From NCBI GenBank assembly GCA_009869945.1, contig WIXG01000111.1, forward strand, positions 62,001 through 126,000: DNA of 64,000 nt. The letters are read 5' to 3'. The stretch comes from Mesaphorura yosii. Taxonomy: Eukaryota > Arthropoda > Collembola > Poduromorpha > Tullbergiidae. Positions 26,130 to 40,384 of the stretch are shown piece after piece. The notes beneath the pieces were generated by a model. That model worked only from the letters and a program-made list of their open reading frames with translations. It searched no databases and was not told where the DNA came from. Each line of letters begins with the position of its first letter. Within the stretch, counting starts at the first letter, position 1. The position numbers and the translations under genes were made by a program.

Positions 26130-26154
26130 TATAAACATGGTCTCAGCAGTCAGT
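26130..26154 (+). promoter_or_regulatory. possible core promoter (TATA plus initiator)
   Basis: TATAAA at 26130-26135 is followed by an arthropod-type initiator TCAGT at 26150-26154. The spacing of about 22 nt is shorter than the usual 26-31, and no coding exon follows nearby, so it may be chance. Confidence 0.2.
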
Positions 26155-29100
26155 AGTGCCGCAGCAGCAAAGTAAAAGATCAGCATGGAGCAGTCAGAAG
26201 TGTAAACAACGCCAAAACCAAACTGGTTATGCAACTTCGTAATAGCTGCTGAACCTGAACCGCGTAAATCGTAAATTGTGTGGTGATCTGTAAAAATGAA
26301 CTGCAGTCGTGAAGATTTTGGCTCAATTCACCAGATTTGCCATTAATGAGTTTATCTCACGCTGATCTTGGCCTGACTTGGCCCGGCAACGGCTTCAGCG
26401 CACTGCTGCGGATTGACAAGAGACAACATTTTCATTATTAATGTTCGCGGTTCATAATTCGTAATGGAGAACGAGAAACAAGTTAATTGAACGATTAATG
26501 ACAGCAGAACAGGGAACTGCCTGTCGTCTCTTTGCTATCTGATCGAAGAGAATTGTCAATGTCAATGCGCAATTAAAGCAATCTTAAACCTCGTTCTCAA
26601 ACTCTCCTGCCAAAACCTCATATCGTATCAGTGCATTATTGCATTAAGAACTAAGCTCAAATGTGGAAAAATACAGGACTTTGTTAATAATCGCTGGCAC
26701 CGGGGCCAGCTTTTTCTGCGCATTTCGCACAATTTCAAAAACCTGTCGTAAATTGCTTCCCAGGCATCCTAGGTGCTAAAGCTCCATAGAATTAGATTAG
26801 ATTCGACTCGAAAGACGTTCACAAGATTAAAACAACGTCATCAAGATTTTAAGTTTTAAAGCGTGCACTGACCAGTCGCAATGCAAGATGCAACAAGTTT
26901 ACTCACAAGCAAGCCAAAACCACAGCAACAATTAAAGTTCGGACCCGCAATCTCGTTGGAGGAATGTCGATGATCAACTTTCAATTTTGTCGTACATAAG
27001 AGACACGACGCTGAGGCAGGCGGACTGACACCAGAGGATGTGAACTAGCGAACGCTTAATACGTTAAAATAAATGAGAATACTGCATGTGACTGCAGGTC
27101 GATGCTGAACGGCGATGCACTTTTGTCCGTCTGCTTCCTTATTATTGGAGAGCAGCAATTGTTCCGTTGCCAATGCATCTTTTACAGATTCATCCTCAGT
27201 ATTTCTGTCGTTGTCACACGGTCGAGCCAGAGTCGGAGTCGGGTCTGCATTTTTGCAGATTCATCGTCGCAGTGACGCTGAGCAGCTGTGACATTATTGC
27301 AACTGCAGCTAATTTTAAACCACAAAAATAAAGCCCGAAAATATTCCAGATAGAGAGTCGCAAAGGCACGCATCGCACGCATCTTGCAAGCGAGCCACGT
27401 ATTGTACCGCCTGAGAAAAGATGAAAAGATGCACTACAACGCAACTGCAAGCAGAGTCAAGTCAAATACGTCCGTCTTTTGTGATGCAATAATTTCTTGA
27501 CTTGTCTCGCACAAAGAAAATTATTATTATGCAATCTTCCTTTTGTGCACAGGACAGCGATGGATTCATCCATCATACGCATCTACGCTCCTTCTTTGGC
27601 CACGAGCACGACACATCACAAGAAACAGAAACCTGCATCCTCTTCTGCTCGGCGTTCTCGACCAAATCGTGGCCGTGAACGTGGCCGAGGCAAAGAAGGA
27701 ATTAAGTAGTTAAATAATTACCATGTGCGCTACGCACTTGTGTATTGTGTACGCATCGTTTTACAGTGTCAACGTCTCAAAAGCAGAGATTAAGCTGAGA
27801 GAAGTGGAATTTATTTGTGAATTTTGTGGCCGCATCATTTTTCTTATTCACACGTGCGAATGTGAATGCAAATGTAAGCAAACAAACGCAAATGCAGGAC
27901 GTTAAATGGAACTTGCTACGCATACCCGTACAAGAACGAAAAACGAATGACCCTCACAAAAAACTGACTCTGTGTTTATGAAATCTTTATTGCTTTCTAC
28001 ATCTTGTTTGAATCTCATTTTTCCCTGCTGCTCGTAACAGCTGAGTTTCGATCGTCTTTAATTTAGGGCGTCTGCTCGCTTGAAATTCAAATAATTTAAA
28101 ATAATACGCACTTACCTTTGTAGCAATTTATTGCACTGCTGGATTTGATGCCTTGATGTCCTTTTATGACAGATGAGATGATAAAAACGGGATGAATGAC
28201 TGATTGGAGAGATTTCTTACATCGCTGACTTAGCTGCAATAATTCTCGTCTGGCCTAGCCGGATTGTATCTGGACAATGGACGGCACTGTTAGCTGATTA
28301 ACCTCGGTTGTTCCTGCCTGCAACGCAACAAAAGAATTGATATCATGAATAATGAAGCTTTATTTTTCTTTCCAGTGAAGAAGACTGCCAAGATTGATAA
28401 GACTGCATTTTTAAGTGAGATGATGCAAAAACTCATTAAAAATACGCATACGAGAATGCGAGTGGTTTTTATGACATGCACTCTGCACTTCGCAGGCAGA
28501 TTGGCTGGTAAATTGAGGCTCCGGCTCTAATTTGCGCTGCAATGTCGACGAGGTCAACCTGACATGACGCTGGCTCCATTTTACATCACAATTCGACTGC
28601 GCCTGCGCCCTGGATTACTTTATCTAAACGCAAGTCGACTGTTGCACGCACTACACGCAATGACATCGTTACGAGAGTAATTCTTTTGTTGTCATTTTTT
28701 GTGCTGGTGATGGTGCTGGCGTGTAATAATTTGTAAATTATTATGTAACACGATCCAGCAAAACGTGAACGCGATCTGCGAGCGCGTACCCGCACAAGCA
28801 GTCTCGCTGTCTCTCCATGGCAAGCAACGGCATGAGAACGAGACTCGTTTTCGAATCTCGCCTCGAGAAAAACGGCCTGGAACGTGAAACCGGGAAAACT
28901 GGCCTGTTTTGATCGTGACGAATTGCGCCGGCACTGCGTAGAATTACTTAATGACATTTTTATGGCACCGTAAAACGAGACGTCAGACGCAGACGCGGTG
29001 TTACGCGATACTGTTGACCTTTGACCCTTGAGCTAGAGCGCGAATCGCTAATCTCAAATTTAACAGCTTACCGACTGGGTTTCCTTAACAGGAAGGGCAA

Positions 29101-32100
29101 ACGCCGAGTACAGAATCGCAAGCCCGCATTTAATTACGGCTCCGTATAATTTATTGTGAGCGATAATTACACGTTGTGAGTCAACCGCTTAATTCAGCAC
29201 TGCATTATAAATCTGCGGACGCGGACACGGACACACCTCTCGTTACGTTGCGTTCCGACGTGAACGCGCAATTGCAATGTGTACGCAGAGTGCAAGATCC
29301 TTTCTGTTTTATGACCGGCCGGCGCTGCTCTTATGTAATATGCAATAATCTTGAACTTGAAATTGAAATGTGTTTAAGATTCAATTACAACATTGCTGCA
29401 GCACTGCCGGTCGCCAGCGCTTGCTGTGCTGTGCTATTATTGCTTCCTGAAGTCAAGAAACCAGTTCAAGAGCAACAAAAGCCAAAGCCACTGCAATGTA
29501 TTTAGGAATGCGCTTATAAACTTGTCAAATGCAATGATTACGCGAGTGCGACACGAACGCGATGTGACACGCTGAGAGCAATCTAAACTTCTAAACGTAA
29601 AAGTGCAAGCAGTCAACCAACCTGTGAAGCTCGTTTTCCGTGTTTGCGATGCTTTTTTGATCTGCAGCGAATTGAGTCACTTTTCTTGGATTTTTGCTAA
29701 TTAAATAGACGATGAGCCCTCACAACTCGTGATGACATTAAGGAAGTCTTTTGCTTAGTCTCGAGTCTCGGTGTGGTGCCATGCAACAATGAAGTGCAAC
29801 TGCAGTCTGACGCACAACCACGACGACGATGAGAAATACGACGGACGAAGACGCAGGAAGCTCTCCGCGTGAACTGAGGATGAAACAAGTCTGTCAGGAC
29901 ATTTTTGTTCTCTGCCAGCCTGGTCCGAGTCCACGCCACGCCAAGCCACCAAGTGCAGGCAGCGCAACAAGTGCAGGGAGAGATGAGACAGAATTACAGA
30001 ATATGCATGAAAGAAATGAAAGAGAAAGAACAAGAAAGAATAAGAAAGGGTTCATCAGCATCCCCACTCTTTTGCATGGGTAATAGTAAATGCGAACCTT
30101 CCCTTTCCTCCTTTTGTTTAAGACGCAAGCCAAGAGCTCAGCCAGCCTATTTTCACTACGACACTGGATTGCTTCTGAATTGCATTAGTTTGGATTGAAT
30201 TCTCACGCCTGATTTTTCGCAAATGGCATTTTGCGAATGTTGAACGCCTTAATGAGATCGAGTCGAGAGATTAAGACAATTTTTCTTAACCCCAAACCTG
30301 CACGGACTTGAGTTGGCTCACGGTGAATAAAATTGATGGAGTTCAGGTTTCCGTTCGACAGCGCCAGCGATTATTAAGTTCAGTTATTGCAATTTTGCAA
30401 TTACTCGTACGCTCGTATTCTACGCTACGCGCTACGGCTACGAGTTACCGGCTTAGCATTTAATTACTGCAAATAAATCTTGGGTGAATGTGCAGTGAAC
30501 CCAGGACAGGGACTCGATCCACTTGACTCAAAGCCGGTCTAACTGCAAACAAGTAAAGCTAATGCGCAAATGCCAATTACTACGATTATTAATTGATGTA
30601 AAGGTTTCAGAAGCCAACGCCAGCGTTATGAATCATGGAATCGTGATCGGAATTTTGGCATTTTCGGGGGTTCGTTTTAATGAGCCTTTGCTCAGTTCTC
30701 AAAGTACTCAACGAACTTGCACTGGCACTTGCGCTTACATCTTTTGTCTCGACATCATTAAACCGCTTTTGTTTTCGTCGCTCGGCATTCTAAGAAAAAT
30801 CCGAATCATGTCCAAGCCACAGCAGCCACAAGTACAATGGACCGGCCGGTGTAGTCGGCTGGTGTTGCAGTATTCTCATGGACAAAATCGATTATGAATC
30901 ATTAACGATTGGATGCAGCAGCATTCTTGCTCTGAGATTCTTGAGATATCGATCTCATTTGTTCGGCACTCACAAAAAGGAGCTGTCAGAATTTGACGGA
31001 GAAGTATTTGACACATCATTGTACACGCCACGCACGACCAACCATGGACAAAGCACGGTTATGAACTTCTGCTTTTGAAAACCACTCAAATTCTTGCGTA
31101 CAAACGTTCGCCACTCGCCGTTCACGGGACGTGATGCCTGACTCCGATAGGGGCGATCCCCCGCCGCGTCGTGCATTTGTTTCGCCATTCGCGAATAATT
31201 CGCGATCTGCCAGTGAATATTGACTCGGAACAGTACTGTTTGTTTACAAGTACGGGCTTCGACCTGGGCCGAACCCCTACGCCGAGTGTTTGCACTACGA
31301 ATTGAATTCTTGCGTGGTGGTAGTCAATGAAATTGAATTTTTTGCCATGTCAGTGACCACGCCTTGTACATTAGCATTAGCATTACGCATTACCAGAGAT
31401 CAATGAAGATCGAAATTGCAATTTGCAATCAAGAAGTAACAAACTGCACTGACTCAAGTGCCAATATTACTACGAGCGTGCTCATAACTCATTTCCTGCA
31501 GGGTCAGCGGCAATGGCAATGACTTTTCATCGGTTGCAAAACTGCTTTAAGTCATAAGAAGTGTATCACGTTTTGCATTAACCGTCGTCTGGTCTGGATA
31601 AAGGATTACAGGACTTTAAACCTCCGTTCGCGTCACGAGTACAGGGAAGACAAAATTTTGCATGGCGATTGTCACAATGGGAAATCATTTTTTATTGTGA
31701 CAAGTCATGGGGAAGAGAATTGGCGAATTGGTGCGATTGCAATGCAAAGTAATTCATGGTCATTGCCATCATTGCATTTGCCTTTGCATCGCATAAATGT
31801 CAGGCCGAGTTTTGATTAATTCACGAATTGTGAATTGTGATTCGCCGATTCGCGAATTCAATTCCTTTGACTCGTGCTGGCATTTTATGATCTTGTGAAG
31901 CACAAGAGATATCGACAGTGACAACCATAAAACAACTTTCAACGACCTACCGCACACGAATCACGAATCATACGGTACGAAGATACGATACTCGATAAGA
32001 CAAGTAACAGGCTTGATTTATATTTGCAACATTTTCATTCATTAAAATCACAAAATAAAATGCAAGACGCTGTCACACACATGAGCGGTCATCGCTCTTC

Positions 32101-35100
32101 GTTTTCGCCTTCATCTTCGTCTTGCATAATTTGCAATGGCAAGGGCAATCTGACTCTAATGAGATCGCAGCCGTGATGCGAGCCGTGATGCTTCTTCCTC
32201 ATTTAATTTAAATTGCATACAAGCACAGCAGGCAAGGGCAAGGCAGGGCACGATGCACGGCACGGTGCACGGGTCGATAATTAAATGAATTCTTCGTGAA
32301 TTCGCTCGAGTGAATGGGCGAGGCTGACGTTGATGGGCATTGAAGTGTAAAATGACAAAGACTTTCCACTGGCCACCAGACAAGATCGGGCTGGACGTAC
32401 TCCAGTGAAGTGCGGGCCTACTACATACAGGCAACCACTTAACGAATCGCTGATACCGAGCGCCGTGTAAATTCTTGATTTTCTGTGGCTGTTGCGCTGC
32501 CTGAAACTCGGAGCACAAAACAAATAAAAATGCCTCTTTCTTGTTTTTGATGCAATAAACATTATTTTCTGCATTAATTACAATGCTTGCTTGATGGGCG
32601 ACAGGCGTGTGCCAAGATGAAAGATGAAGTCTTGACCTTTTAATGTATTGCGCACGGCACTTGCCAGTCCGTCATCGTCCCCGTACCGGAATGACAACAG
32701 GTAATGGACCGAATGACACGATCAGCACTTCCACGGCAAGACCATGGTCACAAAGACTCGTCAGTTGCCAGTCGTCAAGTTTCTGCTGTCCCTGTCGTGT
32801 TCGCTGTCCGCCGCAGTCTCATTACAATTCATCACATCTTCACACTTGTACATCACAGCGTTTGGCTGGCATACAGGCGACTCTTTCATAGTTGTGAAAT
32901 GCAAAATACCCGTTTTCGAGTTTCAGTTTTTGCGCATTCTATGTTCAAGTGTCATTTTTGCAAATTTATTAATCCTGAATTGCATTCTGAGCTGGATCGG
33001 TATGGTATGCTGTAGCTGCACTTTGCAATTTTGTTCGAGAGGGTTGTAAAACGGCTTATTTGCGTACGAACGATGTTTTGTCCGTAAATTGCATCAATCT
33101 TCCACGCCATGCGTCAGCGTTTCCTACACGTGAATCGTGTCTAATTAATTTTAGATGGTTTATGTAAATCATGCACTTGAATTTCTGCCAGACGGTCATT
33201 GTCATGGTCAGTTCATGCTTACGGATGATGGGGACGACCGATTCAAACGCTACTCTGTGTCGTGCTTGGATATGAAGCAAAAGCATGAAATGACAACACA
33301 ACGAATTTTGCAATTGCAATGAAACTAATTTCATAAACAGTTATCGTTATTTTGGGTAAAAACCGTATTTCGACAATTATGAATCACTTAACAATTGGTT
33401 GAGCATGAAACACTAATGAATTCGATGCCCTTTCCTCATCGTTCGTTCATTTATTCATTCTAAAGGTGTTTTTGACCTTTTCTAATGCAGTGTCCATCAA
33501 GGTTCCCTTTCCTGAATAATGTTTTGATCATTGACCCAACGTACCGACAGTCAACGGCACAGTCACAGCAGTCTAATCAAACACAAGATTACATCTTGGC
33601 AAAAGACAAAGCGATGAAAATCGACCGAGTCATTTATTCTTGCCCACGATCTTCTCGCGAATATTCACATGGGCAAAGACAACGCGTAACAGTAGCGCAA
33701 TAAAGATTTCGTTGGCATCGTCCACTGCCACTGCACCCGCACGAAGCAAATGAGACAAAGCACCCTTGTGTGGATGAATTAAAAAGTATCATTAATTATT
33801 AATTATTCACTCGATTCTTTTCATCGTGGATAACCTGTCAAAATCTGCAGTCTTTATTGAAGGAAGACTCCAGCGCCTGCACACGCATACGCATTGCAAA
33901 TTGCAAATTGCACGCAGAGTCCATGCCAAGCCAGGTAGTTCCTTGGAAGTTCAGCGTCACCATTCAGCCATTCACCGATTCACCATCAGCAAAGTGAATG
34001 ATCTGCTGCTGTTCCTTTATTTTGCTTGATGATTCATGATGATCCAATTTTTGCACATGCAAATTCATATTCAATCATGTTCATGCCATTGAACTTGAGT
34101 CTTAAGAGCTGAATTTTCTATTTTGATAAACGTATGGAATTCGCGCGAATGATTTGCTCTGGCACTTAATAACGATGACAAAGCCATCGGTAGTCCAAAA
34201 TTTTCAGCCACGCAGGGTCAACTGGATTCGATGCCGAACGCTGAACAGGTGAATTGGGTACAATGACTCATCTTGCCTGCGTTTTGTATGTATAGCAAAT
34301 TCAGAAACTGAAAGATCATCATACGCACACTAACGCACACAAAGGTGCAAGAAGCGAGCTCGAAAAGAGTTAAGCCAATTATTTTCATGTATACGAAACA
34401 ATGGACCATGGAATTTTGCTGTTGCTGCTTGCAATAACAACAAATTCGCAGTCGGGGAACAAAAGCCGGCGTGCCAGAAAGTGTCTAAAAATATGGTTAT
34501 TAAAATATTCGCAAATTACATGGCTGGTGATGGTTGGACGTCGGAGGAGTGAGTGCTTTATCTTGTTTTGCGGACTGTCATGATGACAATGGGCAATGGC
34601 TTTGTGGTCGTGCCTCGTCTGCTGCGTCAAATTTAATTATGAGCTGCCAAAATCAAAGCAGTGCCGCACAAAGCCCAACAAGATTCCTGAAGACGGTCCA
34701 TTATTTTCAGGTCGTAAAGTTGAGGAAACTCATAAACCGAGTGCAAGAGACCGAGAAATAAAAGCTCATCATGTTAATGGTTGCTAGCTAAAGTTATCTT
34801 GAGTGATCTTCTGTGTTAGCCTATAACTGGAGAATGTTGAGGATTGTCACGGTTGTCTGTTCTTGGTTTTAGGCAAGCAAGTAGGAGAGGCTTGTGCTCA
34901 AGAAATAAGTTAATTTTGAGTTTCATCTTTTGTATCTCAAACTCAATCGGAGAAGCGCCGATCAGTTTCTTAGCTTTATCCATTCAAATCCAGTACACAG
35001 TTTAAAGATGTTCTACCCTTAAATCTTGAGGTGGCTTAAATTTTTGTGGTTATCTGGTTAAATTCCTTACCAAAAGCGCTTCATCGACTCTGGTGACTCT

Positions 35101-35117
35101 GGATGAAATGAGAGTTG

Positions 35118-35142
35118 GATTAAGATTAAGATTAAGATTAAA
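35118..35142. repeat. six-base tandem repeat, about four copies
   Basis: Four near-perfect tandem copies of attaag in noncoding DNA. Confidence 0.75.
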
Positions 35143-37345
35143 GATAATTTCAACTCAACAAAAATGCATGCTATGAAATGTCAACGCAGCACCGCAGCAC
35201 TCCCAATATCCAGGTAGGCAAAGGCGTACTATTCTATCATACGATGACAAGTCGCATCGCAGTGGTTATCGCAGCAGTTATGGTAGCTTATCATCACATT
35301 ACATCTCGATGCTCGGCTCGGATGAGTCGCTCCGTGCATACAGAAGATGAAGATGATGAATGATTGCAGGACAACGTGATAATGTGATACGCGAGTCCAT
35401 ATTTTGTTGTGTCATATCAATCAAATTCCATTCTAACTCCAACGGAGAAGCATACAAGAGAACGAATGCATCAATTGCCAATCACAAATCGAATTCCGTC
35501 AATGCCGAATTATTCTGCATTCTTTCAAGCCAACTCCCACGCACGCATCTCAGGGCAGGCGTAAGTTATTTCTGTTCTTTCCTGTCTGAGTTCATGACAT
35601 TCGTGCTCTCAAAATGGAGGCAGAAAGACCAACTCCTTTACTCTCCATTCTCCGTTGTATTAATTGCAGTTTTAATGATCTTCTTTTCGGTCAGGCGACG
35701 GCGGCCATGATTGTTATGCAAATGTATGCAGGCAGCATGGCCATGTTGTATTTGCATTCTCTCACAAGCCCGAGCCTGACAAGTGTAAGACAAGACACAA
35801 GACGCAAAGAAAAACTGCATTGAAGTCTCAAAATTGCAAGATAATGGAATGCACACTTTTCCTTTCAATGCGTCCAACTTGTTGATTTGTTGGATGATTG
35901 ATAACTCGGTACTTGTGCATGGACTCCTTACTCTGCAAAAAACGCCGCCGCAGCGATACAGATCTTAAAATATGTTATTCTCGTTTTACAATAAATATCG
36001 TGATGCAGCTGAACCTTTCAAAAAGTAATTACACGGGCTCAATGCGTACACAAAGAGCGCATTACAACAAGAATGCGTGTGTCATTATTTTTCACTTTCG
36101 CTTACTCGTACTCACAATTCTCATTCCAATGTTATGGAGGAGACAGAAGAGAACCGAAGTCCAAGTCATGTGTCATGGTCCATGAAATTCGTGGAAAAAG
36201 CTACCATTCGATTCGAGGCGTTGTGAATTGTAATTAATGTCAATCTTGTTCCAGACGCCGTCTTTTACTCTTTCTTGTGGTCGTGTATCGCGTTCCACCG
36301 GCAATTTGCCATTTGCATTTGCGAACTGAATATTTGCATTTGATTTACGGATACACTAATTATCTGCCCACAACGCCTTGCAATTGCTGCGAGACAGGTG
36401 CGAAATGTACGGGCGACGGTTGTATGTACGAAAGAGCTTCTTAATGCACATTTGCAAAATTTATGCGCTTTTGACACGACATGGCTTGGCATGGGACGAG
36501 GTTACGAAAGGAAAATGAAAATGTCTCACATTAATTTAATGCGCTTCGGCGCGGCAGCTGACAGTTGCTGATTGCCGATGGCTTCGTGTATTACAGCATT
36601 GACCGGTGATCGGTGAACCCATGAATCAATAAATCCTGTGTTGCTCCGGTTCATCAGATAATGAGAAGAGATTCAAGTCGAAGTCGAATTCGACTCGAAC
36701 GACGCAACAACAACGAATTCCATTGTTTATCGATTACGATTACCGTACGAGAAGTACGAGAAGAATTCGCTAATGCAATGCAAAGCAAAGAGTTCAACTC
36801 GTAAAAATGTTTCAACTTTTGCTCTGCACTCTGAAGACGGGTTGAACTCATTATTATAAATTATTTGGAAGATTGTATCGCATTGCGCAAACCAGGCACA
36901 AGAAAACCAAATGCTGACCTTTATAACCGTACATTAATGGCGATGGTGGTGGCAGTGGTATTCGCTTCTTCTTCATTATTGCGACTTTAGAACAACATGA
37001 AATTCCTGAGAAGTCATAAACTTTAACTTTAACCTGTGCCTGGCCCGACTGCGGTTGTTGTTTGCTTGACATTGCCTACCGGTCGCATTTCGCAAATCGG
37101 AATCTCTGCGAATTCGGATTCTGATCTTGATTTACAGGAGGTGAAGAATCCCATGCATGTTATTCTTCAAGGCATGCAAAAGTGAAGGAGACAATAAAGC
37201 AGTGGGTGGACTCGGAGGGAGCTTCTCAATCGATCGCCATTAGCCAGTGTTTAATTTATATCTTTGCAGTTGCCTGAAGTCTGCGAATTGGAATCGTAGA
37301 GAACACCTTGCAATATGATACACACCATTGTAAAATTGAAGGCCT

Positions 37346-37351
37346 TTTATT
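37346..37351 (-). terminator. poly(A) signal of the 331-residue membrane protein
   Basis: AATAAA on the minus strand about 215 nt past the stop at 37566. Confidence 0.45.
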
Positions 37352-37565
37352 TTGGCAACAAATTCTCTTCAAATCACAATCTCCAAATTACAGGTAATCA
37401 ACACTGTGACTGGAGTAGCAGTACACGAAAAGGACATTCCATTGCTTTAAAACACAACCTAAGTTGTTTCAACTATTAAAAACCTAAAATTAAATTAAAA
37501 TGCTTAAAACTCGGTCAGTCAAATGTCAAACTAGTTAAGTTCAAGACGGAAAGCAGCCCCACGGC

Positions 37566-38781
37566 CTACGGGAAAATTTTAAGCGCAAACCGCACTCCGT
37601 ACAATCCCGACATAAGTACAATTTCGGTGGGGATTGCGCACGCGTCAACGATACAATATTGGAAACTGCTAAGGTTAAAATAGTAGAGTGGGCAGAACAC
37701 TGCTAACGTCTCCAGTTCGGTGTACCATCTAATCACACGATGTCTGTACGTATAACCAAATAACTGGACAACTACAAACTCAATGCATTGGCACACGTAA
37801 ATTATAATTTGTTCCAAGCCATTCAATACTTCGAAAATTTTGCGAACTCCTTTGTACGCATAGTGCAAAAGCATTAGTGCCATGTTCACATGACGGTCGG
37901 GGTTCGGAGGCCGCCTTGCTGGATTCAGGTTGCGCTTCTTCATAATGATGGTCATGGCGAAGATAAGGCGAGGTAAGATTAAGGCGGAGAGCACAAGTAA
38001 GGCATGATTGCGGTAGTTCTGCGGCCAGAAATTGAATCCAAGGCGCAGGACTGCTTGAATCGTCAATAGTCTTTGACCTAAATGGAAAAATATGAAATAA
38101 GTTCATTGCATTTGGTTAGGAAATCAATCACCATTGATATACTAACAAAATCGGCAGATATGTCGGGCATTTTCGGCTGAAACAATTGAGTTCAGGCGGC
38201 TTCGCCAAGTTACTGGAGCTGCTACAGCGTGGGTTTGATTTGCATTGCTGTCAATATCATCGTATGGGCTCCGGCTACGTGAGCGAGAATACTGAAAATG
38301 GTCAAGGATTCGGAGGTAGAATTCAATGAATAGAGTTGCAATTGCCAATGCGATGAGTCCAACTGCAATATGAAAGTGAGCATTAGCACATTGAATTAAA
38401 ATCACTACAGAATCAGCATCTTTTATGTGAATTACCTGTCTGCCACACTTTCCAAAATACGCCACTATTTCCTTTGGACCCATTTCCATTAGCGCTTGTA
38501 CTCGCTCCATTGACACTATCTCGTTTGCTGCTACGACGCCTGGCCATTATTGCCAACCCAAATAGGAAAGCAGGGATAATGTAACCTAATTGTCAGCATG
38601 AAGCCACCAAATTAAATATTGAAAAAAACACTTAGCTAAGGGGTAAACACAATTATTACAAACCAAGAAGAGAGGATTCCCACAAAGAGAATTCAAACGG
38701 CCAAGGCCAACCACGGCTGAAGTCTGGTGGGTCTTTGTTTTGTGATGGACTGCCATTTCCACGATTGTAGGCGGACTCCAT
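37566..38781 (-). CDS. multi-pass membrane protein of 331 residues, unknown function
   Basis: Four exons (38664-38781, 38436-38585, 38147-38362, 37566-38077) close in phase. The ATG at 38781 is preceded by an in-frame stop, which fixes the start within this exon. The N-terminal 38 residues are polar with a WPWPFEFSLW motif. Membrane segments follow at about 39-53 (ending in ARRR), 90-108 and 186-206, with weaker hydrophobic stretches at about 226-236, 249-269, 286-296 and 310-330. Between the first two spans lies a Ser/Asn/Gly-rich loop, and after the second an Arg/Ser-rich SRSRSRS patch. The correct exon 2 frame is not the longest open frame there; it was chosen because both junctions then restore a hydrophobic span. 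I recognise no family. It is divergent from the gene starting at 40385. Confidence 0.75.
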
Positions 38782-40384
38782 GAAGGCTTAATATTATGGA
38801 ACCAATTGAACTTTTGTGGGGCTCTCAATGGCTAATTGATTTCACAATCGTTTACCTGTAGCTCGTTGGTGGGCTTAACGAACTTCCACGTGCTCAAATG
38901 CAGACTGAATACTGTCGTCGTGCACTGCAATAAAACCGCAATTAATTGTTCTCCTGCTTCAAAATTAGACAACAAACCAATTTCATTTATATCACTCACA
39001 ATGAATTAGCGGCACATTTAATGATTATGAATGCTAAATGCACGCTGCGGTTAAATCATCCGGAACTGCTTTAATGACACTTGGCCGGTTTCGGCGTGCT
39101 TGATTGCGCCATTTACAGGTTTTCCACTGTCGGTGTCCGCCACTACAAAGGGGAAGAACTGCATAACCAAACTCTGTCCATTACCTAAACTAGTTCAGAC
39201 ACACTTCCGAAACCACAGCGAATCACAGTACAAGCACTTACCAGTCTGGCACCGACTGAGAGCAGAACTCTTCACCTTCCTGTTCCTGACTTATCTAATG
39301 CGAGGGGCTCTTGATAAGAAGCATTGACAAAGGACACTTGCTCATGAGAAAGCAACATGTGGATGAATGCACTTTGACTTTGCACCCAACTGAGTTGACG
39401 AAAACTTAATCTTATTTATATTTACACATGGTAAAGATTAAGTTAACTGCGTTGAGCAGCACAGTTCAAATCTCACAATGTCTGCAGAATGCAGAATGGT
39501 TACGACTAATGACGCACGCACAGACTGATAGACTGCATCTGCGAGTGATCTGTCAATTCGTCCCAGTCCCAGTCCAATCCAAATTCAACCACACGAAGGA
39601 TATTACGCAACAGGCACAGCTACAAAGTGTAGATACGGCACACAATTAGGCTAATCTATTTTGATTTAACTGTTGGCCTCGAAGTATGCTTCTGCTGTCC
39701 CTGTTTTAGCTCGGCTCCAAAGCATTGGATTTCCTAGTCCTAGTCTCACTCATTGAATGTTGGTGTTGACTAATACAGATGCTCGTGAAGTACGTGAGCC
39801 GAATAAATTAGCTACGTAACGTGTGACTAAGGATGAAACAAGGCAGAGACCAATCCTGTACTTTGTTAATAAGTAAATTAGCCTAAATGTATTTCTAGGC
39901 ACATGCAAGTGGCGTATTAATTTGTTAATTAAAACTATTTTGTAACATCAGGGAAAGGAGTGTGTAAATGTAAATATTAACAACGTCATTAAAATTGCAT
40001 GATATTTCTCAACCAGATAATGAACGATCGAAGAGCACGAATACTGTTCGTGGAAAGAGCCACATTGATATCGCACGCGCCACGAGCCTAATCCAGGGCC
40101 GCATGAGCCCAGAAGTTACGAGCTGTTCAAGGTTTTCACCGCACTTTCTTCTGTAATTAGCAACGGAAGAAATTAAAAAGGCAATGACTACGACAATCGA
40201 ATTTTCCAAATGACAGGCCGATACAGGCGATGGAGCCAAGGTGAGGGGATCACGCGTGTCTGGCCATTTTACGATCCGTACCGCGTTCGCGCTCACCCGT
40301 ACCAAGTTCAAGCACTTCGGGTTTTTTCGCTTTTGTCGCTGATTAATTTCAGTTGCATTCGTGTCTACCAGGCAGTCAGGCAAC
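38782..40384. promoter_or_regulatory. divergent upstream region of two membrane-protein genes
   Basis: A 1.6 kb spacer between opposite start codons, expected to hold both promoters and 5' UTRs. No clear TATA box or coding exon was seen. A minus-strand frame of 125 codons at 40009-40386 overlaps the start of the plus-strand gene and has no recognisable domain. Confidence 0.35.

Larger units (their letters stand above)
24130..37345. other. 13 kb gene-poor stretch
   Basis: No open frame here looks like an exon of a known protein, and none exceeds 125 codons. The part next to 24129 should contain the chitinase promoter and an untranslated first exon. Short words around TTGCAAT/ATTGCAA recur often, mainly right of 30000. 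One possible plus-strand core promoter (TATAAA near 26130) and one six-base tandem repeat (near 35118) are listed separately. A noncoding RNA cannot be excluded. Confidence 0.55.

Noticed and set aside
28586-28957. 123-codon minus-strand open frame, Arg/Ser-rich
   Set aside because: It overlaps another frame on the same strand, and no splice sites or motifs support it; probably chance in a GC-richer patch.
38142-38516. 124-codon minus-strand frame starting MSMERVQ
   Set aside because: It reads through an intron. The correct model uses another frame upstream of 38436, joined by GT-AG sites, which restores a membrane span.
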